From positions 8,987,603-9,051,602 of the forward strand of contig OZ026840.1 of assembly GCA_964023205.1 (NCBI GenBank): a DNA stretch of 64,000 nucleotides, in the 5' to 3' direction. The DNA comes from Lutraria lutraria (lineage: Eukaryota > Mollusca > Bivalvia > Venerida > Mactridae). A program made the position numbers and the translations under genes. Under the pieces are notes generated by a model. That model did not search any database. It worked only from the letters and a program-made list of their open reading frames with translations, and was not told the origin of the DNA. This document shows positions 30,911 to 42,974 of the stretch, piece by piece. The stretch's first letter is position 1. Every line of letters begins with the position of its first letter.

Positions 30911-32225
30911 CGAGGGATGTTCGAAAAGTAATGTGTATTGTGTAATTTTTTAAAAAGAAACGACTTTAATGGTCAAAATAACTTGCCATCCTCTCAAAGT
31001 ATTTCCCGTGGTTAGAAATACAAAACTTCAGTTTGTGAATACATTTCTGAAATGCGTCACGGATATACATCAAATACACTGACAAACAGATGAGCCAAGG
31101 GCTTGTCTGGAGTGATATCGACGACCAGATAAGAACTTTTTCAGTTTTTGAAAATGGAAAAGGTTGCAGGGAGCAAGATCTGGTGAGTATGGCGTGTGCG
31201 ACAAGACGGTTACCTTCTCCGACTTCATAATCTGGTTTACAATGTCATATGTATGTGCTGGAGCATGGTCAGGGAGTAGGCAAACATGTTGAAGCCATCA
31301 ACTACACGTCGTTTTTGATAATATATCTTGAGCTTTTTAAGTACAACATCACGGTAATACCGACCTGTACCACGTTTGCCATTAGGTATAGAAACTTGTT
31401 TGGGTATTCTTTCGCATGAAAAGAATATGGCATGGATGGCCTTCTTTGCTCATTGCCCTTTTGACAACTACAGGCCGTTAACTGCATTTGATAAGCCATA
31501 TCTTGTTTTCAGTTTTCCTAACTGTCTTGATATAATGAACCCAAGTCTCATTACTAGTATTAATGTTTGCAAATTGTCTATAGTTCGAATGTGGAAACTT
31601 TTTGAGCAATTGTTTTGCCGTTTGTACGCGTACCCTTTTTGGTCATCTGTCAATAGAGGGGGTATCAGTATGGCATTAATATTTCGACTTCAAAAATACT
31701 CTTCAGAATAAAATTTTACTCTCGATAGTGAAATGCCAACAGTTTTGGCAACATCGTCAATCTTATATCTGCCATCCCTTTCAATCATTTCCATGACTTT
31801 GGAGACATTAGTTAATCCTGTTGCAGACGTCCTGATTTTGCTGAATCTTTAACTGTCTGAGTGCAAGTAACAAATCTCTTTTCCCAACTACCACCTGTCA
31901 CATAAGATACCTAAAGGAACCCATAAACTTACCCCATTTAGTTAAAAATTTGCCTCAATGAATGACCGAGTTTTCTACGAAGTTTTATGTAAGCTCAAAT
32001 TTCTTAAACATTCTCAACATGCTTTACAACCATTTTTTAACAGTGGTCAACGAGTGGCTCTCTTCAAATAAAGATTTTTGACAATTTTGTATTGAACTCA
32101 ATGTTCATTTATATACCTTTGTAAAGGTATTGAATTGAGCTCTCCAGACGTATCAATATTACTGAAATCGTGCAAACTGTTTTCGTGCTATAGTACAATA
32201 CACATTACATATCGAACATCCCTCG
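30911..32225 (-). mobile_element. mariner/Tc1-type transposon, decayed, 1315 bp
   Basis: Terminal inverted repeats CGAGGGATGTTCGAAAAGTA and, at the other end, its near reverse complement ending CGAACATCCCTCG. Both ends are flanked by TA (30909-30910, 32226-32227), the mariner target duplication. Element length equals an intact mariner. The - strand retains transposase words PDHAPAH, KVTVLSHTPYSPDLAPCN, where intact family members have DNAPAH and YSPDLAPSD. The last catalytic Asp is therefore Asn here, and frames are broken, so this copy cannot make an active enzyme. Confidence 0.9.
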
Positions 32226-32427
32226 TAGTTACAATTTGTTGAGAAGAAAAATCAATTTGTTGACATTTTTGCTAACATCACCACATGCTTCAAATGTTCA
32301 AGATTCTTCAGATTATCATAGTGATGCCAATGTCTCAATTTTCACTCTCATCTGATTGGTTGAAATTTAAGGAAAGATTACTGGTAATTTGATTGGTTGA
32401 GCATGATTATTTTTTTCTATTTTTAGG

Positions 32428-32485
32428 AAACCATGGATTTTTGGACTAAGTGACCTTTAAACTTGGAATATAAGAATACACCATG
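32428..32485 (+). other. Candidate 58-nt leader exon ending in ATG
   Basis: A long T-rich tract and TTTTTAG precede it, and ATG|GTAAGT follows it, both strong splice signals. All three frames hold stops before the end, so it would be 5' UTR. Its last seven bases are CACCATG, with the next base G, a good initiation context. If used, the start codon would sit at the exon edge in phase 0. No phase-0 partner exon was identified. Confidence 0.3.
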
Positions 32486-33491
32486 GTAAGTTATAAATAA
32501 TATTGGTTTATTTTTGGACTTTTATGATAGTATAAGTACTGTCTCTTGGCCCTTTCACTTTCCTTTAGACAGAAGAACCTTAATTAGTTTGGTCCCTTCA
32601 CTTTTCTTTAAATTTCCAGACTCAGCTTAGTCCTCACTAACCAAGTTATAACTTCAGTTTATGTCAATACTGATTTGTCGAAACACTAATGTTCTGCTGT
32701 TTTACTGTGTACTTGTAAAAATGGCATTTTTGGTGAAATGGAGACAATTTTCTATTCTTCATGTCAGATCTGAGACTCTGAGGTCACCTGAGCTTAATTC
32801 ACAAACCTGAGTCTTATAGTGATAGCCAAGTTTTATTTTCTGAAATTTAGTCCTGAAATTTGTTGCTATCCTGCAATGAAAAACATTGATTTGAACAGAG
32901 TTAGTATTAACTTGAGACATGTTCAGAGAATTTGCTGTGAATTTCTCTGTGCAATTCTAATTAATTGAATTATTGTACTTAATTACGAAATATTTTCCGA
33001 TTCAGAGAAATCTCAAGGGATATCTGCAACCTTTTATGTGAACAAATTCTGTGTTTATAGCCTCAGCTGTTGATCATACAGATCAGAATTCTGATGTGTT
33101 TTAAAATTTTGTCAACATTTCTAGTTAAAATATTGATTTTCTCAAGAACAACAGCTGCAACAATAAGCAAGACCCAAAACAAGAATATAATGTTTAATGT
33201 ACTTCATAATCATATCTTATAGTGTTGGATCTGTTCGTCAGTTTCAATTTTCGTATAAATACGAATTTCCATTTTCAGACTAATTAAGTATCTACTAAGA
33301 TACTTCTAACAAAAATCTTAGGAGCTATTAAAAATGTTAGTGGGAAAATTGCTAGGATGCCACAATTAAGCATACATCATGTAGCTTGATTTAAGTATAC
33401 AATGTATTCTGTTCATTACCTGTGTTTGAACTTTTAACATAATGAAAGCAGTCTTTGATCATCAATTATTTCGTAAAGGCTCTTTTCATTT

Positions 33492-33924
33492 TTTCTAGAC
33501 GAATTTATAGTGTCTATTACCAGTTTGGCTAATCCTGGCCATTTGATTGGCTAATGGTGATGACTGAATCTATTTATAGTTGATATATAGGTAAGTAAAT
33601 CATGAAGGCATTTCTCTGTGATGTAGATAAGCTGTTGTGTGGCATAATATCTGAAATGCTATTTGAAGCTCAATGTGGTTGTATCATAGCAGATTATGGT
33701 GAATTTGTTAACATTTAGGGTTTATTCTGTTTGACTGATGTAGGGTATGATATTACCATGTGCTGGTGAACTATATACACGAATTTATTCATTTGTCAAA
33801 TACTCATGATTGTCAATATATGTGTATTACTCCTATCATGTACATATGTTATACTCTCCATAATGGAGGATTGAATAAAATATACAGTCAATATCCTTTA
33901 TGAAAAAAGCAACTTCATACAAAA
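33492..33924 (+). repeat. Triplicated unit, copy C
   Basis: Same unit; it starts TTCTAGACGAATT as in copy A, has donor-like ATATAG|GTAAGT at 33591, and ends after AACTTCATACAAAA. All three copies have the same orientation and lie about 8.5 and 5.7 kb apart. Confidence 0.85.
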
Positions 33925-33944
33925 GGAGGTTAACAAGGGTTAAT

Positions 33945-34060
33945 ATAATGGTCTCCAACTAGTAATCACTAGCCCCTCACTGTGAGTTCAAATCTGGCCA
34001 GAAAAAAAATGACACATGAGAAAGATGTCCAGCTAAAAGCTAGCTTACAGAAGGTCAGTG
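33945..34060 (+). repeat. tRNA-derived SINE, followed by a short duplication
   Basis: TCCAACTAGTAATCACTAGC, GAGTTCAAATCTGGCC and the ACACATGAGAAAGATGTCC body. A direct duplication of TACCCAGATGTACACCCACC follows at about 34073-34124. Confidence 0.55.
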
Positions 34061-34867
34061 GTTCTTCCCTTAGTACCCAGATGTACACCCACCTTGTCCT
34101 AGTACCCAGATGTACACCCACCTTGAGGCATCCTTCTATTTCATTTAATGCTAGCTTCCTACCATGGTCTTTCATATCTGATTGTGGAATGTTTTTGAAA
34201 TTACAGGTTTGGATACAAGGTACTGCGGGTTGGTACATTCAGATACAATTTATTTGTTGCACTATGCTGCGATCCGGTCCGATGGAATACGATCTGTCGC
34301 GTTTTGTGACGATCCAATACGATCCTGATTGAAATTTGAATGTGTTAATCGTAGACATTTTTTGAACCGTTCAAAAAATTCTACAATTAACATGATTGCC
34401 ACTACTTACCTCAAGATCTGTTAAGCTGTGATAGGACCAACATGATTGGTCCATGATTAAGACCACGATTTCAATGGTGATGTGAATCGTGATACTGGGA
34501 ACATAGCATTATGTTTTGTATAATTTGATGGCTTTGATTTTAGTTGTGTTTAAGCTACTGACTTAAATAGATCAGTATACATGTAGACATAGTTATATTT
34601 GAAAAGATTCTGAAGTTTTCCAAAGCACTCAGAAATCATCAAGACTTACTGTATTTCATTGATGAAAGTAACAAATGTGATTATCTTTTTCCTGATAGTA
34701 AATTTACATTGTATAATATTACACAAATGGATTTTATAGCTCTAAGGAAGGAAATTTTATGTGAACTTGTATATCAATGGTAGGTGTTCAATTGAATTGC
34801 AAACATGTGATCATAGTGTATGTTTGGTTATTCATGTAGTAGGAAATAATTCTCACTTTTCACTAAC

Positions 34868-35105
34868 CAATCCGCCTCCATGGACGAGTGGTTAAGGTCA
34901 CTGACTTCAAATCACTCCACTGTTACCCCTCACTGATAGACGGTCCTGGATTCGAGCCTAGCTACCAACCATGTCTCTATGCAAAAAAGTAGGCAATTGC
35001 TTGCGGAGGATGGGAGTCTAGCAGGAACAATGGTTAGGTGAACTGTCTGCCTCATAATTATGACCCTGACTATTAAAGAGGGGCGTAAAACCCGATGAAA
35101 CAAAC
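34868..35105 (+). repeat. tRNA-derived SINE
   Basis: CATGGACGAGTGGTTAAGG is an A-box-like head as in tRNA-Ser/Leu, and GGATTCGAGCC is B-box-like. The body GCAATTGCTTGCGGAGGATG recurs inverted at 60690-60850. It ends near AAACCCGATGAAACAAACAA. Confidence 0.65.
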
Positions 35106-35489
35106 AAAGCAAAGTACGGAACTTTGGTGTACTACCTAGCAATCGTAACTACTCGGGCATTTCCATAACTGAGAAATATGCCTCATACAGTGTAGGGTTA
35201 CAAATTTTGGTTATGCAGTTCCGGTCACTACTTTTCAATCACTAGGTACTGGTCTTCAAGAATTATTCTCTGAATTACAGACTTTCAAACGTGTTTATCA
35301 TTCGCTATATTGATAAAATAGGCATCAGTTCCCATTAAAAGAGAAACAGGTTGTTTCCATCATGGGATTCCCAAAATGGAAACTAGCCCGCGAACAACGA
35401 AAACAAAATGGCGGCCAGACTATTCTGTCCAAGGCACTTTTTTTAGACAAACGCCGAGGAGTTCCGATTGACTACCTGGGTGTGTTTCT

Positions 35490-35575
35490 GGGGTCTTCCT
35501 TCACTGTTAAGGTGGGAAATTGTCAAATGACCGTAGCTGTTGGTGCGACGTTAAACCCTACTAAGTGGAAAAAAA
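35490..35575 (+). repeat. SINE tail fragment
   Basis: TTCACTGTTAAGGTGGGAAA and GACCGTAGCTGTTGGTGCGA match the 3' part of the elements at 30095 and 50700. The open frame at 35362-35592 runs into it and is not considered a gene. Confidence 0.5.
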
Positions 35576-35651
35576 CTGAAGACCTTATATAACTATTGAA
35601 AAAGAGACGATGGTTCTTTTTCATGCTTTGTGTAAAGATTCTACATAGTAT

Positions 35652-35750
35652 CCCATGTCAAATAGTTATTCATAAATCATGAACTATTCATGAAGTATGC
35701 AAGACTAGCTGAAGAAAAATTCATGATTTCATGAATTCCTTTTGAAGGGG
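35652..35750. mobile_element. ~98-bp palindromic element
   Basis: CCC at one end and GGGG at the other bound CATGAACTATTCATGAAG and TTCATGATTTCATGAATTCC. Other copies: 19186-19259, 25222-25310, 30570-30647, 36071-36169, 45474-45572, 59721-59803 and 60890-60964, in both orientations. Confidence 0.7.
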
Positions 35751-35876
35751 ATAGAAGCATGTTAGTGGTTGTGTTAAGAATTGTTTGGATTGGAAGTGCT
35801 GAAAAATTATTCCTATGTGTATGTGTGTTCATTTCTGCCAGGATTAAACAATTACTTCACCATAAGTCAAAAGATT

Positions 35877-35990
35877 ACTGAAAATTACTAAAATGGTAAT
35901 TGATGAAAATTACTAAAATGGTAATTGATCTAATATCAAAAGATTACTTTTGATATATAATTTATCAATTACCATTTGAGTAATTTTGAT
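35877..35990. repeat. Direct and inverted repeat cluster
   Basis: Two direct copies of AAAATTACTAAAATGGTAAT are followed by an inverted copy, ATTACCATTTGAGTAATTTT, around a short TATCAAAAGATTACTTTTGATA palindrome. Confidence 0.6.
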
Positions 35991-36070
35991 AAATCCGAAT
36001 CTCAGGAATCTACATGTATTATAGATCTTGTAAAACCATGCATTCTCTTTCATTAAATTTCTGTGCATTT

Positions 36071-36169
36071 CCCTATGAAAGGAATTCATGAAATCATTAA
36101 TTTGTTTAAAAACTGTTCTTGCATACTTCATGAACTATTCATGAAGTATAAACAATTATTTGATAGGGG
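36071..36169. mobile_element. ~98-bp palindromic element, inverted copy
   Basis: Reads CCCTATGAAAGGAATTCATG at the start and TTATTTGATAGGGG at the end, the opposite orientation to the copy 320 bp upstream. Confidence 0.7.
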
Positions 36170-36663
36170 TTGTTGCTTCAAATATTATCACTACAAGCTG
36201 TTGTTTTTGGTTCTATTTTTTGAGCTCACATTTAGACATTGTGTCCCCAAATCTATTTGAGATGGATGGTATATGTATTATAATTAGCTCATTAATTGGT
36301 GTTTGAAAAACATGATCAAGTTTTAAAGAAAACGTGTGGTGATTTACAAAACTTTGTACTTAAAAATATCGGCTAAAAGGTACATGTTGACATTGTTGTG
36401 AAAACATTTTGCCAGGGCTTTTAAGCTTATTTGATAAATTGAAGTGATACTTTCATTGTTGTCATTTTTTTCGGACACGTTCAGCACTTTGTTGTCAGGA
36501 TTTTTTGTATTCTGACAAACTGGTTGTTTGATTTGGTGTCTAAATGGCACAATTGCTTCCTTAAACACTAGTGTTTGGAAAATGTTTATCTTGTGGAAAA
36601 AAGTAATTAGATGGGTAGTTTGTTGGTGTGTTAGTATGATAGTAGAATTAATAATAAAATCCT

Positions 36664-36791
36664 AACACCATATATATAGTGGGGCTATATAGGAGTCACT
36701 TTGTCTGTTGGTGATTGAGTCCTGAAGCTTGCCAGGACTGTAACATTCTCAAAGTGACTCCTATAATATAGCCCTGCTCACTATAGTGTTG
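36664..36791. mobile_element. 128-bp hairpin MITE
   Basis: Arms AACACCATATATATAGTG and GGGCTATATAGGAGTCACTT pair with AAGTGACTCCTATAATATAG and CACTATAGTGTT. The loop is about 45 nt. Confidence 0.75.
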
Positions 36792-37242
36792 TGTAGTGTA
36801 ATGATTTTTAACAGGATTTTAACAGGTAATACCAAGGTGCTTAACCATTTCTTGATATAGTTTTTTTTTTTTAAATTCTTGATAAAAAAAGATTGATAGT
36901 TTGATTGCTATGGGTAGTTTTTTGTGTGCTGAGAGGAGAATTAATTCCTGATGCATGGGCTTTTAAAAGGATCTTAATGGGTAAGACCAAGGTGCTTAAC
37001 CATTTCTTGATATAAAGTTTAGTCTAAGGTGTCTTAGGACGTATTTGTCCCATTGGTCAATTTGAAAAATGCTGTTGAAATCAACCAACCAGAAGGTTAA
37101 TTGATATACCGTTAGATTTCAACTCTCCCTACAGTCAAACATATATCATCCAGTTAACTTATAAGACTAGACCTCACTCACTGAACACTTAATATAAATT
37201 AAACCATCTCATTTATAACAACCACATGTCTATGAATCAGCC

Positions 37243-37550
37243 CGTCCGGTTAGCTCAGTGGTTAGAATAATGCTCTCCTAATCAAGAGGTTGTGAATTAA
37301 TCAAACCCCATGCAGGCAAGGCTCACACTGTCCGTAACAAATTTGACTGAAGATATTACATCCAATGTTGAATTGTCCTCCACCTCTGAGTTATGTGGGG
37401 TAGATTGGCAGCTGTAGCTTGTGGATAGAAAGTTAATGCTCAGGTTAAGGCCTAAATGGAGTCCAAGGAAGCTGGTTAGGATAACTACCCGCCACAATAT
37501 AACTGAAATAATGTTGAAAATGACGTTATAAATCCGATGAAATAAATAAA
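37243..37550 (+). repeat. tRNA-derived SINE, full length
   Basis: The head GTCCGGTTAGCTCAGTGGTT is a clear tRNA A-box region, with a degraded B-box following. The body contains AAGGCCTAAATGGAGTCC and GGATAACTACCCGCCA, ending in ATGAAATAAATAAATAG. The same body without the head is at 45970-46135. Confidence 0.75.
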
Positions 37551-37804
37551 TAGTTTATGGAATAATTTTCAAAATTTCCACTTGATAAAAAGACCATCTT
37601 AATTTTAAGACTATTATAGATTACTAAGTATATTATTTAATGGTTGAAAAGTTGGTCTTAATGATTTTTGTATGTATACCTTACAGTATGTTTTTTTGTT
37701 CAACGTTATTAAAGCTAAATAAACAACAAAACAACAGAAATTTGTGTAAACTTATAAGATCCACATTATGTGGACCATTAATATGCTTAAATGTCAAGTA
37801 TTAT

Positions 37805-38168
37805 GATTCAGATGATACAATTACTGTAGTGTGAGTCAGATGATACAATTACTGTAGTGTGAGTCAGATGATACAATTACTGTAGTGTGAGTCAGATGAT
37901 ACAATTACTGTAGTGTGAGTCAGATGATACAATTACTGTAGTGTGAGTCAGATGATACAATTACTGTAGTGTGAGTCAGATGATACAATTACTGTAGTGT
38001 GAGTCAGATGATACAATTACTGTAGTGTGAGTCAGATGATACAATTACTGTAGTGTGAGTCAGATGATACAATTACTGTAGTGTGAGTCAGATGATACAA
38101 TTACTGTAGTGTGAGTCAGATGATACAATTACTGTAGTGTGAGTCAGATGATACAATTACTGTAGTGT
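37805..38168 (+). repeat. 28-bp tandem array, 13 copies
   Basis: 364 bp equals thirteen exact-length units containing CAGATGATACAATTACTG and TAGTGT. Only the first unit differs (GATTCAG instead of GAGTCAG). This homogeneity points to recent expansion. Confidence 0.95.
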
Positions 38169-38617
38169 TATATGATTTCTTGTGTATGGATTACTGTAAT
38201 TTACATCAATTTTACTCATTTCCAGCTCATTATGATTGCAGTATATCTATAATGAATTTGTCTACTTATTACTATTGTATTTTAAAATGTTTCTGGTTGA
38301 ACGTTATAATACCTCTTAAAGTTACAGAACTTATAAAGGATTTCCTACTAATGTATGTGTGCACATGTTCTTTGCATGTTATTGGTATCTCCACATCTCT
38401 CCAAAAAGGGACAAGTAGTGGCTTCTTTGGTAAAACTTGCCGATTTTGTCAAATGATATGAAATCCAAGAAATATTAAATTAGTGCATTTTACATATTTT
38501 TTTCACAATTTGAAAAGTTGTTGTTGAACTGATTAGATTTGATTGGAAGGATTTTTAACGCATTTATGGGAAGTTAGAGGAAGGGCTGTTTATTAAGGAA
38601 TGGGATTTCATTTGAGG

Positions 38618-38825
38618 CAAAACTATAAGTACCGGTACCTGGTTTCTGCTAACATACCCCAAAAATATCAAGTTGGTAGGTTAGAAGAATTTTTTTTTAG
38701 ATATACGTTTTCTTTTTATGTGAAAAAGAACTAGTGGCAAGAAAGATAATTTCCAAGTCTGAAAAAAGCCTAGGGTCTGCAGAAAGAAATAGGTTATGTC
38801 AGGTTTGGTAACTTTCATCAGTCCC
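38618..38825. mobile_element. MITE relative of 28722
   Basis: Shares ACCTGGTTTCTG, GTTGGTAGGTTAG, AAAGCCTAGGGTCTG and GGTTATGTCAGG with that family. Confidence 0.45.
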
Positions 38826-39424
38826 CTTGAAAATGCTTTATATCAGAAAAAGAGTTTTTGACCACACTTTTAATAATCTAGTAGTTATGCTATAACTTGT
38901 TAAAATGAAATAGACATCTTAAGTTATTGAATCAACATTTTTGTTGGCTTTAAGTAACTTAATTTAAGATAAAACTATTGATGCATGGTTTTGTAACTGT
39001 ATTTTGTAACTAAAGAAATATTTGTTGTAAATTTTTAATGCAAAGATTATCAACAAAAATCAAGATAAAACTTGGTGACCATTAAATTTTTAGGTAATTG
39101 TTTGTCAGTGTGATCGCTAGTTTGTGTGATTTAGTTGTTATGTTAAAGCTGACATTGAAGATTCCATTTCTTTAGAGGTTGGAATGAAATTATACTATAT
39201 TAGCTCTAAAATTAAAGTACAAAATAATTTGATATTTAGCAAGTGTAAGTTTCACAGATTTGTATAATTGACAAATAAAATTTCTGTGAACAGTTTCTGT
39301 GGGAATAATACTCCAGTATTAATGATTGGATACTAGGTATAATTAGTGATATTTTCCATTTATTTATTATATCATGTTACTAAAGTATATTGTTAGAATG
39401 TGAATTTATTCTTCCATTGTCGTA

Positions 39425-39545
39425 GTGGGGTGATTGATGGTCGAGTGGTTACACGCTGGACTACTAAACAAAAAGGTCATGGATTTAATTCTCAGCTCGA
39501 CTTTTCGAATTTCTCAGGGACACTTTTTCAGTGTTAGTTCATTTT
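39425..39545 (+). repeat. tRNA-like SINE head
   Basis: GATGGTCGAGTGGTTACACG is an A-box-like start, and ATGGATTTAATTCTCAGC is a degraded B-box. Confidence 0.5.
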
Positions 39546-39996
39546 TAATATATTTTTCATTTTAATATTTTCAGCTTGATAAGTGTTGCTGATTTACTAA
39601 GGCATGTCGGTACATTTTAATTTGACAACGCCCTGTTATGCCCTAAAATACACTATGTAATATTTGTACAGGTGACATATCGACTTCACTTAATTTTTTG
39701 GCAACTTTTGCCGATTTTTTAGCCATATTTTTTCTGTAAAGTATGCGTCAACTCAAATGTTTGATGAATTTGTAATAACTTTATGATATATTTAATTTAC
39801 TTGTTGTATAATGACCTTTGTGTTCAAGATTCATACCCAAGTTGATTATATTATATTAGTACTAGTAGTATACTTCTTGAAAAGTTTATGGTACGTGAAT
39901 CATAATTTTTTTGCGCTTTGTCGAGGAATCGCTAAATGCATTAAAAAAAGTTCATTCACCTGTTTATGTTTTTCTGTTTAATAGTTGATAGTATTT

Positions 39997-40692
39997 ATGT
40001 TTATATTGACTTTTGCCTGGTGATGAAAACTTATAGATGTAATTTATCCTAGCCATGTTTATATTGACTTTTGCCTGGTGATGAAAACTTATAGATGTAA
40101 TTTATCCTAGCCATGTTTATATTGACTTTAGCCTGGTGATGAAAACTTATAGATGTAATTTATCCTAGCCATGTTTATATTGACTTTTGCCTGGTGATGA
40201 AAACTTATAGATGTAATTTATCCTAGCCATGTTTATATTGACTTTAGCCTGGTGATGAAAACTTATAGATGTAATTTATCCTAGCCATGTTTATATTGAC
40301 TTTTGCCTGGTGATGAAAACTTATAGATGTAATTTATCCTAGCCATGTTTATATTGACTTTTGCCTGGTGATGAAAACTTATAGATGTAATTTATCCTAG
40401 CCATGTTTATATTGACTTTTGCCTGGTGATGAAAACTTATAGATGTAATTTATCCTAGCCATGTTTATATTGACTTTTGCCTGGTGATGAAAACTTATAG
40501 ATGTAATTTATCCTAGCCATGTTTATATTGACTTTAGCCTGGTGATGAAAACTTATAGATGTAATTTATCCTAGCCATGTTTATATTGACTTTTGCCTGG
40601 TGATGAAAACTTATAGATGTAATTTATCCTAGCCATGTTTATATTGACTTTTGCCTGGTGATGAAAACTTATAGATGTAATTTATCCTAGCC
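39997..40692 (+). repeat. 58-bp tandem array, 12 copies
   Basis: 696 bp equals twelve units beginning ATGTTTATATTGAC and ending TTTATCCTAGCC. The only variation I found is TTTTGCC against TTTAGCC, the latter in units 3, 5 and 10. Confidence 0.95.
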
Positions 40693-40858
40693 ATTATGAA
40701 ATAGATATAAGCTGAAAACTGTCTATATTTGTAAACTATAAATACTAAAATACTGGGTGCCATGGCATGAGGTGTGTTGAGAATTCAATCTTAAACATTT
40801 TGAACAGTTTATAAGTCTAATCGGCGGGTCAACACAACACTGGTCTAACTCTGTTTTT

Positions 40859-41949
40859 AGCTCACATGTCACAAAGTGACAGGGTGAGCTTTTCTGGGCG
40901 TCGTGCGATGTGCGTCGTGCGTCGTCAAACGTTATTTTGTGAACACACTAGGGGCTACATTTTTCAATTGGGGTCAGAATGATAATATCGATAAAATCTC
41001 GGACGAGTTAGATATTGGGCCATTTGGGGTCAAAAACTAGGTCACCAGGGCCAAATAAGGGAAAACCTTTAAAAATCACTGTTTTGATTGGATCTTCATG
41101 AAACTTTGTCAGAATGTTTATTTCAATAATATGTAGGTCAAGTTTGATAATGGGTCATCTGCGGTAAAAAACTAGGTTACTAGGGCAAATTTCTGGAAAA
41201 CCTTGTGAACACTATAGAAGTCATTGTTATGATTGGATCATCATGAAACCTTGGCAGAATGTTTGTCTTTATAATATCTTGGATGAGTTCGAACATGGGA
41301 CATCTGGGGTCAAAAACTAGGTCACTAGGTCAAATCTTATGAAAAAACCATGTTTACACTGTAAATTTCACAGTTAATTGGATCTTCACCAAACTTTGTT
41401 AAATTGTTTGTTTTAATGATATGTGGGTCAAGTACAAATATGGGTCATCAGGGTTCAATAAGTAGGTCACCAGGTCAAATCTTAGGAAAAAAATTTTTAC
41501 ACTGTAGATACTACAGTTTTGATTGGATCTTCACCAAACCTTGTCAGAATGTTTGCCTCATGGGTAAACAAATAAGGTCACTAGGTCAAATCTTAGGTAA
41601 AAACCTTGTAAAAACTCTAAATGTCATGGTTTTAATTTGATCTTGGCCAAACCTTGTCAGATTGTTTGTCTTTATGATATTAAGGACAAGATTAAATATG
41701 GGTCACATAGGGTCAAAAACTAGGTCACGAGGTCAAATCTTAGGAAAACCTTATTAAAACTGTAGATGTCAAATTTTGATTGTATCTTCACCAAACCTTC
41801 TCAGAATTTTTGTCTTATTTATATGTAGGACAAGTTCTAAAATAGGTCATCTGGGGTCAAAAACTAGGTCATAGATTCAAAACAATGTTTTAATGAGTAA
41901 ACTGTGATTGTCATGTGAGCAATATAGGGCCATCTTGGCCCTCTTGTTT
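40859..41949 (+). mobile_element. Element with ~145-bp tandem core and AGCTCACATG ends
   Basis: It starts AGCTCACATGTCACAAAGTG and ends GTCATGTGAGCAATATAGGG, CCATCTTGGCCC, TCTTGTTT. The interior repeats CAAAAACTAGGTCACTAGG, CAAATCTTAGGAAAA and TTGGATCTTCACCAAAC about every 145 bp. Relatives are at 43836 and 54581. Confidence 0.8.
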
Positions 41950-42450
41950 GAAATTTTACAGGAGCTTCAAAAAAATGTTTCATATTTGCTATTTTAACAG
42001 TTTTGAATTGTATTTTATATTATTTGTCTCAGAATATATAGGTGTAAATGCAGGGAAATTATCAAGTAAGGAAAAGAAGAAAAAGAAATATTTAAAACTT
42101 ACTGAGTTAGATCTATAATATTATGACAATTAATTTCTTTAAAGCAACTTTATGCAACGCTGGTCTAACTTAAGTTAGAAAAGTGTTGCATTAAAAACTT
42201 TACATAGAATGTAATAATTCTTTAAATGGATGACTGGTCTATCTGGAAAGGAGTAATGAGAAATTATTTACAACAAAATACATATTTCTTAAACATTTTA
42301 TTTCCATACAATTTTATTATTTTATGAAGATAACAGTTATTTTATGAATATAATATGACCATGACTAAACTATTTAGACCACTTCAATAATGAAATTTAA
42401 ACAGTTCCAACTAGGAGTTTTGGTTCAATGATCATAAAGGCAGGTTTTTT

Positions 42451-42884
42451 AGCTCATCTGATTCATCAAACTTGCTCACAATGTTTATGGCCACAATGTC
42501 TCGGCTATGTTTGATTATGGGCAAAATCGGACAATAACTTCTAGAGTTATGGGCCCTTGACTTAGAAAATTTGCTATATTTAGCTTGTTTACACTCTAGC
42601 GCCTTCATTTATTCACCAATCCTAATCATATTTTCAGTAAATGTGTATAATCAAAAGATCTTGGACAAGTTCAATAATGGGTGGAATCGGATCAGAACTT
42701 TAAGAGTAATGGGTTCTTGGATTAGAAAGTTTGCTACGTTTTAGCTTGTTTAACAGTATTATACTTTTATTGTTGGTTTTGATCTCAAAATCTACTACGA
42801 GATGGAAACTGTATTACCTGGTCATTAATTATAGTGCCTTTGTTCTCAGGTGAGCGATCAAGGGCCATCTTGGCCCTCTTGTTT
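42451..42884 (+). mobile_element. Relative of the 26547 element
   Basis: It starts AGCTCATCTGATTCATCAAA and ends TCAGGTGAGCGATCAAGGGC with the CCATCTTGGCCCTCTTG tail. Confidence 0.65.
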
Positions 42885-42974
42885 TGAATTTGTAAGATAT
42901 GTCTCTGTAAGACTATTTCATACCGGAAAATCGTACTGTGCAGCGGGTGTTTATTCATTACTATTATAATTAGT

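Noticed and set aside
31376..31711. 111-codon + strand open frame
   Set aside because: It lies on the wrong strand inside the mariner remnant and has no domain.
35362..35592. 76-codon open frame with a plausible start
   Set aside because: Its second half is the tail of a SINE.
37245..37320. Functional tRNA gene
   Set aside because: The tRNA-like head continues into a SINE body repeated at 45970, and the B-box is degraded.
37805..38168. Direct 28-bp repeats resembling a CRISPR array length
   Set aside because: The repeats are back to back without unique spacers, in an intron-bearing eukaryotic sequence; it is a minisatellite.
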